This document shows, one piece after another, positions 16,685 through 25,965 of a stretch of DNA of 64,000 nt (positions are counted from its first letter, which is position 1; each line of letters begins with the position of its first letter). The position numbers and the translations under genes were made by a program. Source of the DNA: JAAXHB01 sp965221635 (GTDB lineage Bacteria > Actinomycetota > Acidimicrobiia > Acidimicrobiales > Aldehydirespiratoraceae); NCBI GenBank assembly GCA_965221635.1, contig OZ244902.1, forward strand, positions 558,001-622,000, read 5' to 3'. The notes under the pieces were generated by a model that worked only from the letters and a program-made list of their open reading frames with translations, was not told the origin of the DNA and ran no database searches.

Positions 16685-18157
16685 ATGCGCAACGGAAGTT
16701 CCTACGTCGAGTCGTTGCGGGACGGACGCAACGTGATCCTCGACGGCCAACGCGTGGATGACGTGACCACCCACCCGGGCTTCGAGGGTGCGGTGCGCAC
16801 CGTGGCCAAGCTGTACGACTTCGCCTCGGACCCGGCCAACCGGGATCTGATGACCTACCGGTCACCCACCAGCGGTGAGCCGGTGAACGCCTGCTTCATG
16901 GTGCCTCACTCGGTGGACGACCTGCGCCGACGGCGACTGGCGATCGAAGCGTGGTCCGAACTGAGCTGCGGTTTCTTGGGCCGCTCGCCGGACCATGTCG
17001 CCTCTTTCCTTGCCGGTTTCTCGGCGTCGCCCGAAACGTTCGCCAAGGCAGGCGACCAGTACGCGCACAACGTGGCGAGCTTCTACGAGAAAGCCCGCGA
17101 AGAAGACCTTTACGTGACCTACACGATCATTCACCCCCAGATCGACCGCTCCCGTGGGCCCCACCAGCAGTACGAACCCAACCTGTACGCCTCGATTGTG
17201 CGTTCGACTGGTGGCTCGGTGGTGGTTCGCGGGGCGCAGATGTTGGGCACCGCCACCGTGTTGTCGGACTACCTGCTGGTGAGTTCGATCCAGCCGCTTC
17301 CCGAAGGCGCCGAGGACTACGGCCTTTCGGTGGTGATTCCGGTGAACCACCCGTCGCTGCGGATCTACCCGCGGCGGCCCTACGGGCGCGACGTGACCAG
17401 CGCAGAGGACTATCCGCTGTCGGCCGAACTCGACGAGTCCGATGCTCTGGTGGTGTTCGACGACGTGGAGGTGCCCCCCGAGCACGTGTTCGTGGATCGC
17501 GACCGTGACATCACCTTCGCCCAGTTCAACCGCACCCCCGCGCATGTGCTTGGCAACACGCAGGCACAGATCCGTTACGCCACCAAGCTGCGTTTCCTCG
17601 CCGGTTTGGCCTCGGCGCTGGGTGAGTGGTCGGGTCAGAGCGCCGATCGCAACTTTCAGCTCGCCCTGGCACGCGTGGCGGCTCAGGTGTCGGTGCCGCA
17701 CGGTTTCGTGCTGGCCGCGGAGTACAACGCCGCCATCGACCACAACGGGGTTGCCTGGCCCGACCCGGAAATGCTGTACTCGGCGATGACGCTGCAACCG
17801 GCGCTGTACCGCGACATCATCTTCGCCATCCGCGAACTCACCGGCGGCGCCACGATCCAGGTGCCCTCATCGGCAAGCACCTGGCAGAACGAAACGGCCC
17901 GCCGGGATTTCGAGCGTTTCGTGCGTTGGCCCGAGGTGGACGCCGAGCATCGGGTGGCGCTGCTCAAAATGATCTGGGACGCGGTGGGGTCGGAGTTCGC
18001 CGGGCGGCACTACCAGTACGAAATGTTCTACGCCGGGTCGGCTTCGGTGGTTCAGGGTCGCTGTTTCCGGGCCTATAACTGGGAGAGGGCACGCGAAATG
18101 GTCACCGATCTGCTGGCCGGGTCATCCGGGGCCGACACCGCCGAGGTGGCTTCGTGA
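16685..18157 (+). CDS. 4-hydroxyphenylacetate 3-hydroxylase (HpaB) family flavin monooxygenase
   Basis: 490 residues of the HpaB/PvcC acyl-CoA-dehydrogenase-like fold, which uses free FADH2 to hydroxylate phenols. Family marks are YVESLRDGRNVILDGQRVDD, THPGFEGAV, then VTYTIIHPQIDRS (about residue 140-152), VVRGAQMLGTATVLSDYLLV, and ELTGGATIQVPSSAS (about 388-402). The ATG at 16685 has TGGAGGA upstream. No flavin reductase (HpaC) or ring-cleavage gene is nearby, so the phenolic substrate is not assigned. It is the first gene of a long co-directional cluster and overlaps the UbiD gene by a GTGA junction. Confidence 0.88.
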   Translation: MRNGSSYVESLRDGRNVILDGQRVDDVTTHPGFEGAVRTVAKLYDFASDPANRDLMTYRSPTSGEPVNACFMVPHSVDDLRRRRLAIEAWSELSCGFLGRSPDHVASFLAGFSASPETFAKAGDQYAHNVASFYEKAREEDLYVTYTIIHPQIDRSRGPHQQYEPNLYASIVRSTGGSVVVRGAQMLGTATVLSDYLLVSSIQPLPEGAEDYGLSVVIPVNHPSLRIYPRRPYGRDVTSAEDYPLSAELDESDALVVFDDVEVPPEHVFVDRDRDITFAQFNRTPAHVLGNTQAQIRYATKLRFLAGLASALGEWSGQSADRNFQLALARVAAQVSVPHGFVLAAEYNAAIDHNGVAWPDPEMLYSAMTLQPALYRDIIFAIRELTGGATIQVPSSASTWQNETARRDFERFVRWPEVDAEHRVALLKMIWDAVGSEFAGRHYQYEMFYAGSASVVQGRCFRAYNWERAREMVTDLLAGSSGADTAEVAS

Positions 18158-19734
18158 CCCGGTCGAACACGACTCAAGGCCCGTCACAGCGCCATCAGGA
18201 CGGCGAGCACGTGTCGACGGGCTCGCTTGGTGGCGGCCCGACCGACGTGCTCGGTGACGGTGACGTGATCGACACCAGCTTCCGCAGCGCGCTTGGGCGC
18301 CTCGACGCGGCGGGACGGCTCGCCCGGGTGGGCCCCGTGATGGATCCCGAACTTGAGATCGCTGCGGTGATGAAAGCCCGCGACGCCGGGGACGCGTTGT
18401 TTTTCAACAACGTGAAGGGACACTCGATCCCGGTGGTGGGCAACGTTTTCGCCACAGCCGAGGCGTCACAAATCGCCACCGGGTTGACCCTCCACGGGTT
18501 GCGCGCCGCTCTGGCGCGGGGCATCCACAACGACATCGAGCCCGAGGTTGTGACCAACCCCGCGGCCCAGCAGCACGTTTGGCGCAAACCCGACATCGAC
18601 CTGGCGAATCAGCTCCCGGTGCTCAAGCACGCACCATCAGACGGCGGACGTTTCGTGACCGCCGGGGTGCTGGTGGTTCGCGATCCGCTCACAGGGGTGC
18701 GCAACGCCTCGTTTCACCGGTTGCAGCTCCTCGACCGCGACAGGGTGGCGGTGAAGATCGACAACGGCCGCCACCTGGGGGTGGCACTTGACCACGCCAC
18801 CGCCATGGGCGTGGACCTGCCGGTGGCGGTGTGCATTGGCGCCGACGTTGCGTTGATTTACGCCGCGTCCACCATGGGCGCGCTCATGCCTCCGGACAAG
18901 GACGAACTTTGCGCCGCGGGCGGATGCCGAGGCGCACCGCTTCCCGTTGCGCCGGGGGTGTCTCAGGACATCGACGTACCCGCCGAAACCGAGATCGTGC
19001 TCGAAGGCGTGATCCAGGCCCACCGAACCGCGCTGGAGGGGCCTTTCGGGGAGTTCGTGGGTTACGCCTCGCCCGAGGGGTCTTCGCCCACCATCGACAT
19101 CACCGCGCTCACCACCCGCAACGAACCGGTGTACCACGCCATCAACGGCGCCGGCCGCGAAACGATCGTGTTACGCAAGCACGTGCTGGAGGTGGCCGCG
19201 CTCGAAGCGATGCGACCGGTCACACCAATCGTGACCGACGTGTCCATGCCCGTTGGGGGGCTGCACCGGTTCCATCTGGTGGTTGCGTTGGCGCCGAGAT
19301 CTGCCCGGGACGACGGCATGGGCCGCAACGCCGCGCTGGCCGCGATCGGCGCGCTCAAGGATCTGAACATGGTTGTGCTGGTGAACGACGACATCGACCC
19401 ACACGACCTCACCGACGTGGAGTACGCCATCGCCACCCGCTTCGACGCGGCGGACGACCTGATCGTGCTTCCGGGAATGCGCGGCCACGAATACGTGCGC
19501 ACCTCGGTGGCCGGGGTGGGCACCAAGGTGATCCTCGACGCATCGGTGCCCTTCGATCGCATCGAGCACTTCAAGCGCATCTCCTTTGGCGATCCCGCCG
19601 CTTCGGATGGGTTCGAGGACAGCGGCGATCCGTCGAACGGACCGAGTTGGCTCAACGGCGGCGCGCCGCAGAGCCCCACGTCACAGGGCGCCTCGTCGCA
19701 GGGTGCCGTGTCGTCTCACGAGGTGGCGCCGTGA
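18154..19734 (+). CDS. UbiD family (prenylated-FMN) decarboxylase
   Basis: 526 residues. The UbiD core spans about 40-490, with ITALTTRNEPVYHAINGAG, the acidic segment LEGPFGEFVGYASPEGSSP (about 290-308) and KDLNMVVLVNDDIDPHDLTD. Both the N-terminus (first 35 residues) and C-terminus (last 35) are polar low-complexity tails. It shares only family-level similarity with the UbiD at 2231. It presumably decarboxylates, or carboxylates, an aromatic acid in the pathway started by the HpaB-like hydroxylase (inference). The GTG start at 18154 overlaps the upstream TGA, and its stop overlaps the GTG of the regulator gene. Translational coupling suggests fixed stoichiometry. Confidence 0.88.
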   Translation: MTRSNTTQGPSQRHQDGEHVSTGSLGGGPTDVLGDGDVIDTSFRSALGRLDAAGRLARVGPVMDPELEIAAVMKARDAGDALFFNNVKGHSIPVVGNVFATAEASQIATGLTLHGLRAALARGIHNDIEPEVVTNPAAQQHVWRKPDIDLANQLPVLKHAPSDGGRFVTAGVLVVRDPLTGVRNASFHRLQLLDRDRVAVKIDNGRHLGVALDHATAMGVDLPVAVCIGADVALIYAASTMGALMPPDKDELCAAGGCRGAPLPVAPGVSQDIDVPAETEIVLEGVIQAHRTALEGPFGEFVGYASPEGSSPTIDITALTTRNEPVYHAINGAGRETIVLRKHVLEVAALEAMRPVTPIVTDVSMPVGGLHRFHLVVALAPRSARDDGMGRNAALAAIGALKDLNMVVLVNDDIDPHDLTDVEYAIATRFDAADDLIVLPGMRGHEYVRTSVAGVGTKVILDASVPFDRIEHFKRISFGDPAASDGFEDSGDPSNGPSWLNGGAPQSPTSQGASSQGAVSSHEVAP

Positions 19735-20483
19735 AGCTCAGCCGCGAAACCCTCACCGACAAGCTGCAGGAGGAACTGAAGCGTCAGATGCTGTCGGGTC
19801 GCCTGCAGCCGGGCGCGGTGATGCCCTCGGAACGCGAACTGCGCGAAGCGTTCGGTGTGGGGCGCACCACAGTTCGCGAGGCGTTGCAAGGGCTGGTGTC
19901 GTCGGGGTTTCTCACCCGTGAGGCCAACCGGCTCATCGTGCGCCACCCGAGTGACATCAACCCGCAACTGCTCGACCTGGCGGCCAGGGCGTCGGACGCG
20001 TCGGTGCAGCAGATCTTCGACGTGCGCAGGCTTCTGGAGGTGCACGCGGCTTCGCTTGCCGCCACAAACCGCGGCCCCGACGACCTGGCCGAGCTGGCCG
20101 AGTGCCTGGGTCGCATGGACACCCGAGACGAAACCGACTACCACACCGCCGACCGGGGATTTCACCGGGCGGTGGTGCGAGCGTCGCACAACACCGTGCT
20201 CGCCGAGCTGTACGAAGCCGGCTTGGAGCTGTTCTTTCGCAAACCGGCGTTCTGGCGGGTGTTCACCCGCGACATCGAACAACGTCGCCTGGTGGGCTCC
20301 GGCTACGAGGGCCACGCCCAGATTCATGACGCCATCGTGCGTCGGGACGCCACGAGGGCCGCTGATCAGATGTCACGCCATCTCGAGCAGGTGGAACGAA
20401 GCCTGCTCAAGTTGATGCACGAAACGGTGGGCGCCACAGACAGTGGCGCAAGGTTCGCCGAGGAAAAAGAAAGGAACCCATGA
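19731..20483 (+). CDS. GntR family transcriptional regulator with FCD ligand domain
   Basis: 250 residues. The winged helix is N-terminal: DKLQEELKRQMLSGRLQPGA, PSERELREAFGVGRTTVREA and LQGLVSSGFLTREANRLIV. The C-terminal all-helical FCD domain has DVRRLLEVHAASLAA, FHRAVVRASHNTVLAELYEA and HAQIHDAIVRRDATRAADQM, whose Asp/His residues bind a metal in the FadR subfamily. The GTG start at 19731 overlaps the UbiD stop (GTGA), and its stop overlaps the next ATG (ATGA). It probably represses its own operon through the palindrome at 16619-16629, with a carboxylate metabolite as inducer (inference from the family). Confidence 0.92.
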   Translation: MKLSRETLTDKLQEELKRQMLSGRLQPGAVMPSERELREAFGVGRTTVREALQGLVSSGFLTREANRLIVRHPSDINPQLLDLAARASDASVQQIFDVRRLLEVHAASLAATNRGPDDLAELAECLGRMDTRDETDYHTADRGFHRAVVRASHNTVLAELYEAGLELFFRKPAFWRVFTRDIEQRRLVGSGYEGHAQIHDAIVRRDATRAADQMSRHLEQVERSLLKLMHETVGATDSGARFAEEKERNP

Positions 20484-21700
20484 GACAGGGATACCGGGTG
20501 ATCGATTCCGACACCCATGTCACACCATCGGTTGAGGTGCTCATCGAGTACGGCGACCGCGAACTCAAGGAACGTGCCGACGAGCTGACCCCTTATGTGC
20601 GTGTCACCAAACCAACCGCGGGCCGGGGTCATCCAACCCACCCCTACGGAGTGGTGCGCGTGAACCCCCAGCCTTACAACCGGGTGGCGGGGCACAAGGC
20701 CGACGCCTCGGTGGACACCCGCGGCGCGGGCGCCAAGGGCGCCCTGGAGGGCCGGGTGAAGAACCTGGCGGTGAAACCCATCGCGGATGGGATCCAGCAC
20801 ACCAACTCCAAGGGCCGCCTCGAGAACATGGACGAGGAAGGCGTGGACATCAACTTCATCATCCCGGGCACGTGGGCGCCGGGAAGCACCGCGCTTGATC
20901 TGAGCCTGGCCAAGGCCATGTACCGCTCATATCACCGTTACATGGCCGACTACTGCTCCGCGGATGCGCGGCGCCTCAAGGGTTTGCTGCTGGCGCCGGG
21001 AGCGGATCCCGAGTGGGCCGCGGCCACGATCCGCGAGCACGCCGATGCCGAATGGCTCTCAGCGGTTTGGCCGGTGCTTCCCGAGGGTCTCCCGGTGGAC
21101 GACCCCGACCTGGAACCGATCTGGCAGGCAATGGACGAAGCCGACCTGCCGATCGTGCATCACAGCTTCTTCTACGAGGCGCCGTACTTTCCCGGTTACC
21201 GCGACATCTGGGGAAACGTGGCCGTGGCGCGCACCGCGGCCCACGTGTGGGGAGCGGAGCGGTTGCTTTCCTACGTGTTGGTGTCGGGAATGCTCGACCG
21301 TTACCCCAACCTGCGGGTGGCCACCGTTGAAACCGGCCACGGCTGGTTGCCGCACTGGATCATCCGTCTCACCAGCCAAATCGACTACGTGAAGGGCGCG
21401 GTGCCGGCCGGGCTTCGTCACACGCCGATGGAGTACGTGCAGATGGGCCGGGTGTTCTGCGCGATCGAGCAGCACGAGGGCCCCCACATGACCAAAGCCG
21501 TGAACGACCTGCTCGGCGACGGGGTGCTCATGTACGAATCGGACTTCCCCCACCCCGAGTGCTCCTATCCCAACAGCACCGACAACGTGATCGCCTGGGG
21601 TCCCGTGATCGGCGAGGAGGCCTTGCGCAAGCTGATGGCCGACAACGCCGCGCGGTATCTGCGGCTGCTGTCGGACCCGTGGGAAGACAATGGCAACTGA
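20480..21700 (+). CDS. Amidohydrolase-2 family metal-dependent hydrolase or decarboxylase
   Basis: 406 residues of the amidohydrolase-2 (ACMSD-like) TIM barrel. The N-terminal metal ligands are in VIDSDTHV, with others in IVHHSFFYEAP (about 228-238), the VETGHGWLPHWI region (about 290-301) and the C-terminal MYESDFPHPECSYPNS, whose Asp is the catalytic metal ligand. Members include decarboxylases, hydratases and C-C hydrolases of aromatic breakdown. A long insertion rich in Gly, Lys and Arg (about residues 40-110) is unusual. The ATG overlaps the GntR stop. It is likely a step after UbiD or the hydroxylase; substrate unknown. Confidence 0.85.
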   Translation: MRQGYRVIDSDTHVTPSVEVLIEYGDRELKERADELTPYVRVTKPTAGRGHPTHPYGVVRVNPQPYNRVAGHKADASVDTRGAGAKGALEGRVKNLAVKPIADGIQHTNSKGRLENMDEEGVDINFIIPGTWAPGSTALDLSLAKAMYRSYHRYMADYCSADARRLKGLLLAPGADPEWAAATIREHADAEWLSAVWPVLPEGLPVDDPDLEPIWQAMDEADLPIVHHSFFYEAPYFPGYRDIWGNVAVARTAAHVWGAERLLSYVLVSGMLDRYPNLRVATVETGHGWLPHWIIRLTSQIDYVKGAVPAGLRHTPMEYVQMGRVFCAIEQHEGPHMTKAVNDLLGDGVLMYESDFPHPECSYPNSTDNVIAWGPVIGEEALRKLMADNAARYLRLLSDPWEDNGN

Positions 21701-22139
21701 CACCACGCTGAGCGTGGAGCAGGCCCTCGAGCTGGTGCAGCAAACCAGAGAGATCGCCGCGCAGCGGGGCATCAACGCCACGGTGGCCGTTCACGACGAC
21801 GCCGGTCATCCGTTGGTGCTGATGCGCGGCAAGCGCTGGCACGGGCCTTACATGGCGATGGGCAAGGCCCGCCTGGCGGCCGCTTTCGCAAAACCCACCA
21901 ACGACCTGGTGTCGATGTGGGCGGACCGGCCAATGTTCCCCACAAGCCTGGTGGAGATCATCCCCGGCGGGGTCACGGTGAACCCCGGGGGTGTGCCGCT
22001 GTTCGCGGGGGACACCTGCATTGGCGCCATCGGGGTGGGTGGCGGCAGTCCTCAAATCGACCATGAGATCGCAACGGAGGCGGCAGCTCGGTTCCACGAG
22101 TTGCGCCGCCCCTTGGGCGAAGACAACCAAGACCTCTGA
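21690..22139 (+). CDS. GlcG/HbpS family heme-binding-like protein
   Basis: 149 residues of the GlcG/HbpS (DUF336) family: LELVQQTREIAAQRGINATV, AVHDDAGHPLVLMRG, MGKARLAAAF and GGVPLFAGDTCIGAIGVGGG. Such small proteins form octamers or hexamers, and HbpS of Streptomyces binds heme. In catabolic clusters they are frequent but without a clear role; some have been linked to cofactor or aromatic metabolism. It overlaps the amidohydrolase gene by 11 bp, so it belongs to the same transcript. No signal peptide is present. Confidence 0.88.
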   Translation: MATDTTLSVEQALELVQQTREIAAQRGINATVAVHDDAGHPLVLMRGKRWHGPYMAMGKARLAAAFAKPTNDLVSMWADRPMFPTSLVEIIPGGVTVNPGGVPLFAGDTCIGAIGVGGGSPQIDHEIATEAAARFHELRRPLGEDNQDL

Positions 22140-22177
22140 CGAACCGAATTCAGGGGGACCCGAAGGGAGGCAACAAA

Positions 22178-23974
22178 ATGACAACCCACCTATGGCGAAA
22201 GCTGACGGTGCCGCTCGTGGCGCTGTTCGTGGTGGCGCTGCTGGCAGCGGGCTGTGGAGGTGACGATGACGCCGCCTCGGACGCCGCGGCACTCGAGGAG
22301 GCTCAGGCTGCCGCCGCCGATGCCCGCGCCGACGCCGACGCAGCAGCCGCCGAAGCCGCCGACGCGCGAGCCGAGCTGGACGCGGCAATGGCCGCCGCCG
22401 AAGCCGGTGAAGCCGCCGACCCCCAGGAAATAGCGGACCTCGAAGCTGAGCTTGCCGAGGCGCAGGCCGCCGCCGCAGCCGCTGAGGCCGCAGCCGCAGC
22501 CGCCGAAGCCGCCGCGGCGGACGCCATGCAACCCGAGGAGTCCGAGGAGGCGCCCTCGGGTGAGCCGGGCGCCATCACCATCGCGGTCACCACCGAGCCG
22601 TCCACGCTTGATCCCCAAGCGGTGAACGACCGCAGCTCCAGGGTGGTCACCGCCAACTTGTTCGAGTCGCTGCTGGGACGCAACGCCGCCACCGAGCTGG
22701 TGCCGGTGCTGGCAACCGACTTCCCCGAAGCGGTGGATGACGACACCTGGCGTTTCTCGATTCGTGAGGGCGTGACCTTCCACGACGGTTCGGAACTGAA
22801 CGCGCAAGCCGTGGCCGACAGCCTCAACCGCATGCTGCACCCCGACTACGAAACCCAGCGTTCGTCCTACATTCGCAACATCAGCTCAGCCGAGGTGGTG
22901 GACGATTACACGGTGGACATTCACACCGACGGCATCAACGCGGTGCTGCCCCTGCAGATCGCCCAGCTGCCGGTGATCGCTCCCGGCACCGCCGACACCG
23001 TGGGCGAGAACCCGGTGGGCACCGGCCCGTACGTGTTCGATTCGTGGGATCGCGGTCAGCAGATCTCAGCGGTGCGCAACGCCGACTACTGGGGTGACGC
23101 TCCGTCGATTGAACGCTTCACCGTGCGTTTCATTCCCGACAAGCAAACCTCGCTGGCGGCACTGCAAGCCGGTGAGGTGGACCTTGTGCTGGACATCCTG
23201 CCCGAACAGGTCGACCTGGTGCCCCAGCCGTTGAGCGTTCCCGCCACCGAGTTCAGCTACATGACCATCAACGCCTACCGCGAAGAGCTGAGCTCACCCG
23301 AGGTACGCGTGGCGCTGAACCTGGCGGTGGACAAGGACTTGTTGGCCGAAACGCTCTACGAGGGCTACGCGCGGCCCAACAACGCACAGCACCTCGCTCC
23401 GGGAATGCTCGGCTTCAACCCCAACCTCGGGCCGCACCCCTACGACCCGGATCGGGCAGCGCAGCTCGTGGTGGACGCCGGATACCCCGACGGTTTCCGC
23501 ATCGACATTTACGCACCCATCGGGCGTTACCTGCGGGGCGTGGAAACAGCCCAGTTCGTGGCCCAGTCGCTCAACGACATCGGCCTCGACGCCCGCGTGC
23601 AGCTCGCCGAGTGGAACACGTTCCGTTCGGGCAGTCGCATCGCCGGAACCGAGCCCGGCGCCTACGACCTGCGTTACGGCTGGAACTCCAACGAATGGTT
23701 CGACGGTGCTCGCACCCGCAGCCACGTCACCTGTGACGGCTCGTCCTCGAAGCTGTGCGACGAGGAAGTGACCGCACTGTTCGAAGAGGCCGGGTCAACC
23801 ACCGATCAGGCGTTGCGCGACAGCCTTTACCAGCAGGCATGGGCGGCGCTGTACGAGAACCCGCACGCCATTTACCTGCTGCAACAGGACCTGATCTACG
23901 GCGCCACCGAACGACTCGACTGGGAGCCAAGGCTCGACGACGAGTACTACGTGGCCGAGATGAGCATCCGCTAG
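22178..23974 (+). CDS. ABC transporter substrate-binding lipoprotein (SBP family 5) with Ala-rich coiled-coil spacer
   Basis: 598 residues. A lipoprotein signal with LLAAGC places the lipidated Cys at residue 26. Residues about 31-117 are an almost pure Ala/Glu/Asp/Arg helix, probably a coiled coil. From about 132 comes the peptide/nickel-type binding domain: AITIAVTTEPSTLDPQAVND, WRFSIREGVTFHDGSELNA, IAPGTADTVGENPVGTGPYV and VALNLAVDKDLLAETLYEGY. Normal family members lack the long helical spacer. It delivers a peptide-like or other solute to the permeases encoded downstream. GGGAGG-type sequence precedes the ATG. A strong hairpin separates it from the permease genes. Confidence 0.92.
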   Translation: MTTHLWRKLTVPLVALFVVALLAAGCGGDDDAASDAAALEEAQAAAADARADADAAAAEAADARAELDAAMAAAEAGEAADPQEIADLEAELAEAQAAAAAAEAAAAAAEAAAADAMQPEESEEAPSGEPGAITIAVTTEPSTLDPQAVNDRSSRVVTANLFESLLGRNAATELVPVLATDFPEAVDDDTWRFSIREGVTFHDGSELNAQAVADSLNRMLHPDYETQRSSYIRNISSAEVVDDYTVDIHTDGINAVLPLQIAQLPVIAPGTADTVGENPVGTGPYVFDSWDRGQQISAVRNADYWGDAPSIERFTVRFIPDKQTSLAALQAGEVDLVLDILPEQVDLVPQPLSVPATEFSYMTINAYREELSSPEVRVALNLAVDKDLLAETLYEGYARPNNAQHLAPGMLGFNPNLGPHPYDPDRAAQLVVDAGYPDGFRIDIYAPIGRYLRGVETAQFVAQSLNDIGLDARVQLAEWNTFRSGSRIAGTEPGAYDLRYGWNSNEWFDGARTRSHVTCDGSSSKLCDEEVTALFEEAGSTTDQALRDSLYQQAWAALYENPHAIYLLQQDLIYGATERLDWEPRLDDEYYVAEMSIR

Positions 23975-23991
23975 CACGATGAGTGCCGCTG

Positions 23992-24033
23992 CGTCCACCG
24001 GCCCGGCCCTTGGTTGGACCGGGCCGGTGGATG
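23992..24033 (+). terminator. Intercistronic hairpin between substrate-binding protein and permease genes
   Basis: CCACCGGCCCGG (23995-24006) pairs perfectly with CCGGGCCGGTGG (24019-24030) around a 12-base loop, and flanking bases extend the stem. There is no T run. It lies in the only sizeable gap of the transporter set. Such structures often stabilise the upstream mRNA or partly terminate, so that binding protein exceeds permease. Confidence 0.6.
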
Positions 24034-24073
24034 ACGGCGACCCACGTCTGTTTGGCGTCGCACGAACCCCGAG

Positions 24074-25033
24074 ATGAGCACAACACAAGAGACCAAATCG
24101 CCGTCGCAATCGCTGCGGCGCATGCTGCTGCGCAGGCTGCGTGACGGCGTGATCGTGCTGTTGCTGGTGGTGACGGCGATCTTCTTCGTGTCCAACATCG
24201 TGGGCAACCCGGCGCTGATCTTCGCGCCGATAGACGCAACCGACGAGGAGATCGCCACCGTCGCCCGTCAGTTCGGGCTGGACCGTCCCGTCACCGAGCG
24301 CTACTGGGAGTACCTGCGGGGCCTGGTGCAACTCGATTTCGGCGAGTCCACCTGGCAGCAGAGACCCGCGATCGACGCGGTGATGGAGGCCCTGCCGTCC
24401 ACGATCATCCTCACCGTGGCCGGGTTGGCAGTGGCCGCCGCGCTCGGGGTGGTGCCCGGCATCGTGGCCGGGGCGCGGGCGCGAAAGCCGTTCGACAAGG
24501 CGTCCAACCTGCTGTCGGTGACAGCGCTGTCTGTGCCGAACTTCTGGCTGGGGCTGCTGTTGATCCTGCTGTTCGGGGTGCAACTCGGATGGCTGCCGAC
24601 ATCGGGACGCTTCGAGACGTGGAGCATCGTGTTGCCCGCCACCACGCTGGGCATCGTCCACGGCGGGCGCATCTACCAACTCGTGCGATCAGCCACCTTC
24701 GAGGAGATGTCCAAGCCTTATGTCACCGTGGCTCGCAGCAAGGGACTCACCGAGTGGACGATCCTTCGCCGTCACGTGGTGCGCAACACCGGCGTGACCA
24801 CTGCCACCACCGTGGGCTGGGAGTACGTGCGCATGTGGGGAGGCGCCGCGTTCGCCATCGAGTACGTGTTCGCCTGGCCCGGTGTGGGACGGTTGATGAT
24901 CGACGGCGCGCACCGCCAGGACTTCTTCGTGTTGCAAGCAGCGGTGATCGTGGCCGGGGTGTTCGTGATCGTCAGCAACCTGCTGATCGATCTGGGCTAC
25001 CGGTTCATAGACCGAAGGATCCGGGCGAGCTGA
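24074..25033 (+). CDS. ABC transporter permease, DppB/OppB type
   Basis: 319 residues with six predicted membrane segments. The N-terminal helix VIVLLLVVTAIFFVSNIVG, the GLDRPVTERYWEYLRGLVQL segment, and the cytoplasmic EAA-like loop YQLVRSATFEEMSKPYVTVA, with RSKGL, are typical of the first permease of peptide/nickel importers. It forms the membrane channel with the DppC-type protein next to it. The ATG is at 24074. The stop TGA shares its last base with the next ATG (TGATG), so the two permeases are coupled. Confidence 0.93.
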   Translation: MSTTQETKSPSQSLRRMLLRRLRDGVIVLLLVVTAIFFVSNIVGNPALIFAPIDATDEEIATVARQFGLDRPVTERYWEYLRGLVQLDFGESTWQQRPAIDAVMEALPSTIILTVAGLAVAAALGVVPGIVAGARARKPFDKASNLLSVTALSVPNFWLGLLLILLFGVQLGWLPTSGRFETWSIVLPATTLGIVHGGRIYQLVRSATFEEMSKPYVTVARSKGLTEWTILRRHVVRNTGVTTATTVGWEYVRMWGGAAFAIEYVFAWPGVGRLMIDGAHRQDFFVLQAAVIVAGVFVIVSNLLIDLGYRFIDRRIRAS

Positions 25034-25965
25034 TGGGCGTGACCGTGGCCAGGGGCCGCGCCGACAAGGACCCCGCAGGCGCCGACGCCGCCGGGGCGGG
25101 GACGCGCCGCTCCAGGGATCGAGGCGTCTTGGCCCGCCTGGTGCGGCTCCTGGGCCGCCGTGGCTGGATGGTGCTGGCCGGGTTCCTGTTGCTGCTGGTG
25201 GCGTTCTCGGTGGCGCCCGACTTGTTCTCGTGGCACGATCCGCAGCGCCAAAATCTGCGATCCCGCCTGCAGGGCGTGTGGACCAGCTCGCCTGAGGGTT
25301 TCCATCTGCTCGGCACCGACAGCCTCGGACGGGACCTCTTCGCACGAATGGTGGCCGGAACGCGCCTCACGATGTTCATCGCGGTGGCGTCCACTTTGAT
25401 CGGCGCGGCGATCGGCGTGTTGTTCGGCCTGCTCGGCGGTTACTTCCGGGGACGCACCGACCGGCTGTTGATGCGTCTCGGCGAGGCACAAACCGCCATG
25501 CCGATGTTCCTTGTGGCGATCCTGCTGCTGAGCTTGTTGGGGCCGAGCATCACGATCCTGCTGATCGTGTTGCCGTGTTTGGTGTGGCCGATCTTCGCCA
25601 GGGTGGTGCGCGCCGAGGCGATGCGCCTGCGTGACGCCACGTTCATCGAGGCGTCGGTGGCCACAGGATGCTCCACCACCACCATCCTCGGGCGGCATCT
25701 GCTGCCCAACGTGGCCCCGCGGATTTTGGTGCTGTGCGTGGTGGAGGTTGGTCACGTGATGCTCTCCGAGGCCGGGCTCAGCTTTTTGGGAGTGGGCGTG
25801 CAGCCGCCTCAAACCACCTGGGGTTTGCTGATCTCCGAGGGTCGCCCCCTGTTGGCGGTGGCATGGTGGCTGACGATCCTTCCCGGTGTGCTGTTGGGCA
25901 TCACCGTGCTTGTGCTCAACTTGCTGGGCCGCTACTGGGAATCCCGGTCGGGAGCCGCGGGATGA
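25033..25965 (+). CDS. ABC transporter permease, DppC/OppC type
   Basis: 310 residues. A basic, Ala-rich cytoplasmic head of about 45 residues is followed by the first helix (MVLAGFLLLLVAFSVAPDLF). Family marks are HLLGTDSLGRDLFARMVAGT (the DppC signature at about 95-114), FGLLGGYFRG and the EAA loop RAEAMRLRDATFIEASVATG. The ATG at 25033 overlaps the DppB stop by one base, and its TGA overlaps the next ATG (ATGA at 25962). It pairs with the 24074 product. Confidence 0.93.
   Translation: MGVTVARGRADKDPAGADAAGAGTRRSRDRGVLARLVRLLGRRGWMVLAGFLLLLVAFSVAPDLFSWHDPQRQNLRSRLQGVWTSSPEGFHLLGTDSLGRDLFARMVAGTRLTMFIAVASTLIGAAIGVLFGLLGGYFRGRTDRLLMRLGEAQTAMPMFLVAILLLSLLGPSITILLIVLPCLVWPIFARVVRAEAMRLRDATFIEASVATGCSTTTILGRHLLPNVAPRILVLCVVEVGHVMLSEAGLSFLGVGVQPPQTTWGLLISEGRPLLAVAWWLTILPGVLLGITVLVLNLLGRYWESRSGAAG

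Noticed and set aside
18831..19730. A long N-terminal extension of the GntR regulator
   Set aside because: The in-frame upstream part is an alternative-frame shadow of UbiD (Arg-rich, low complexity); the GTG at 19731 with the GTGA overlap is the natural start.
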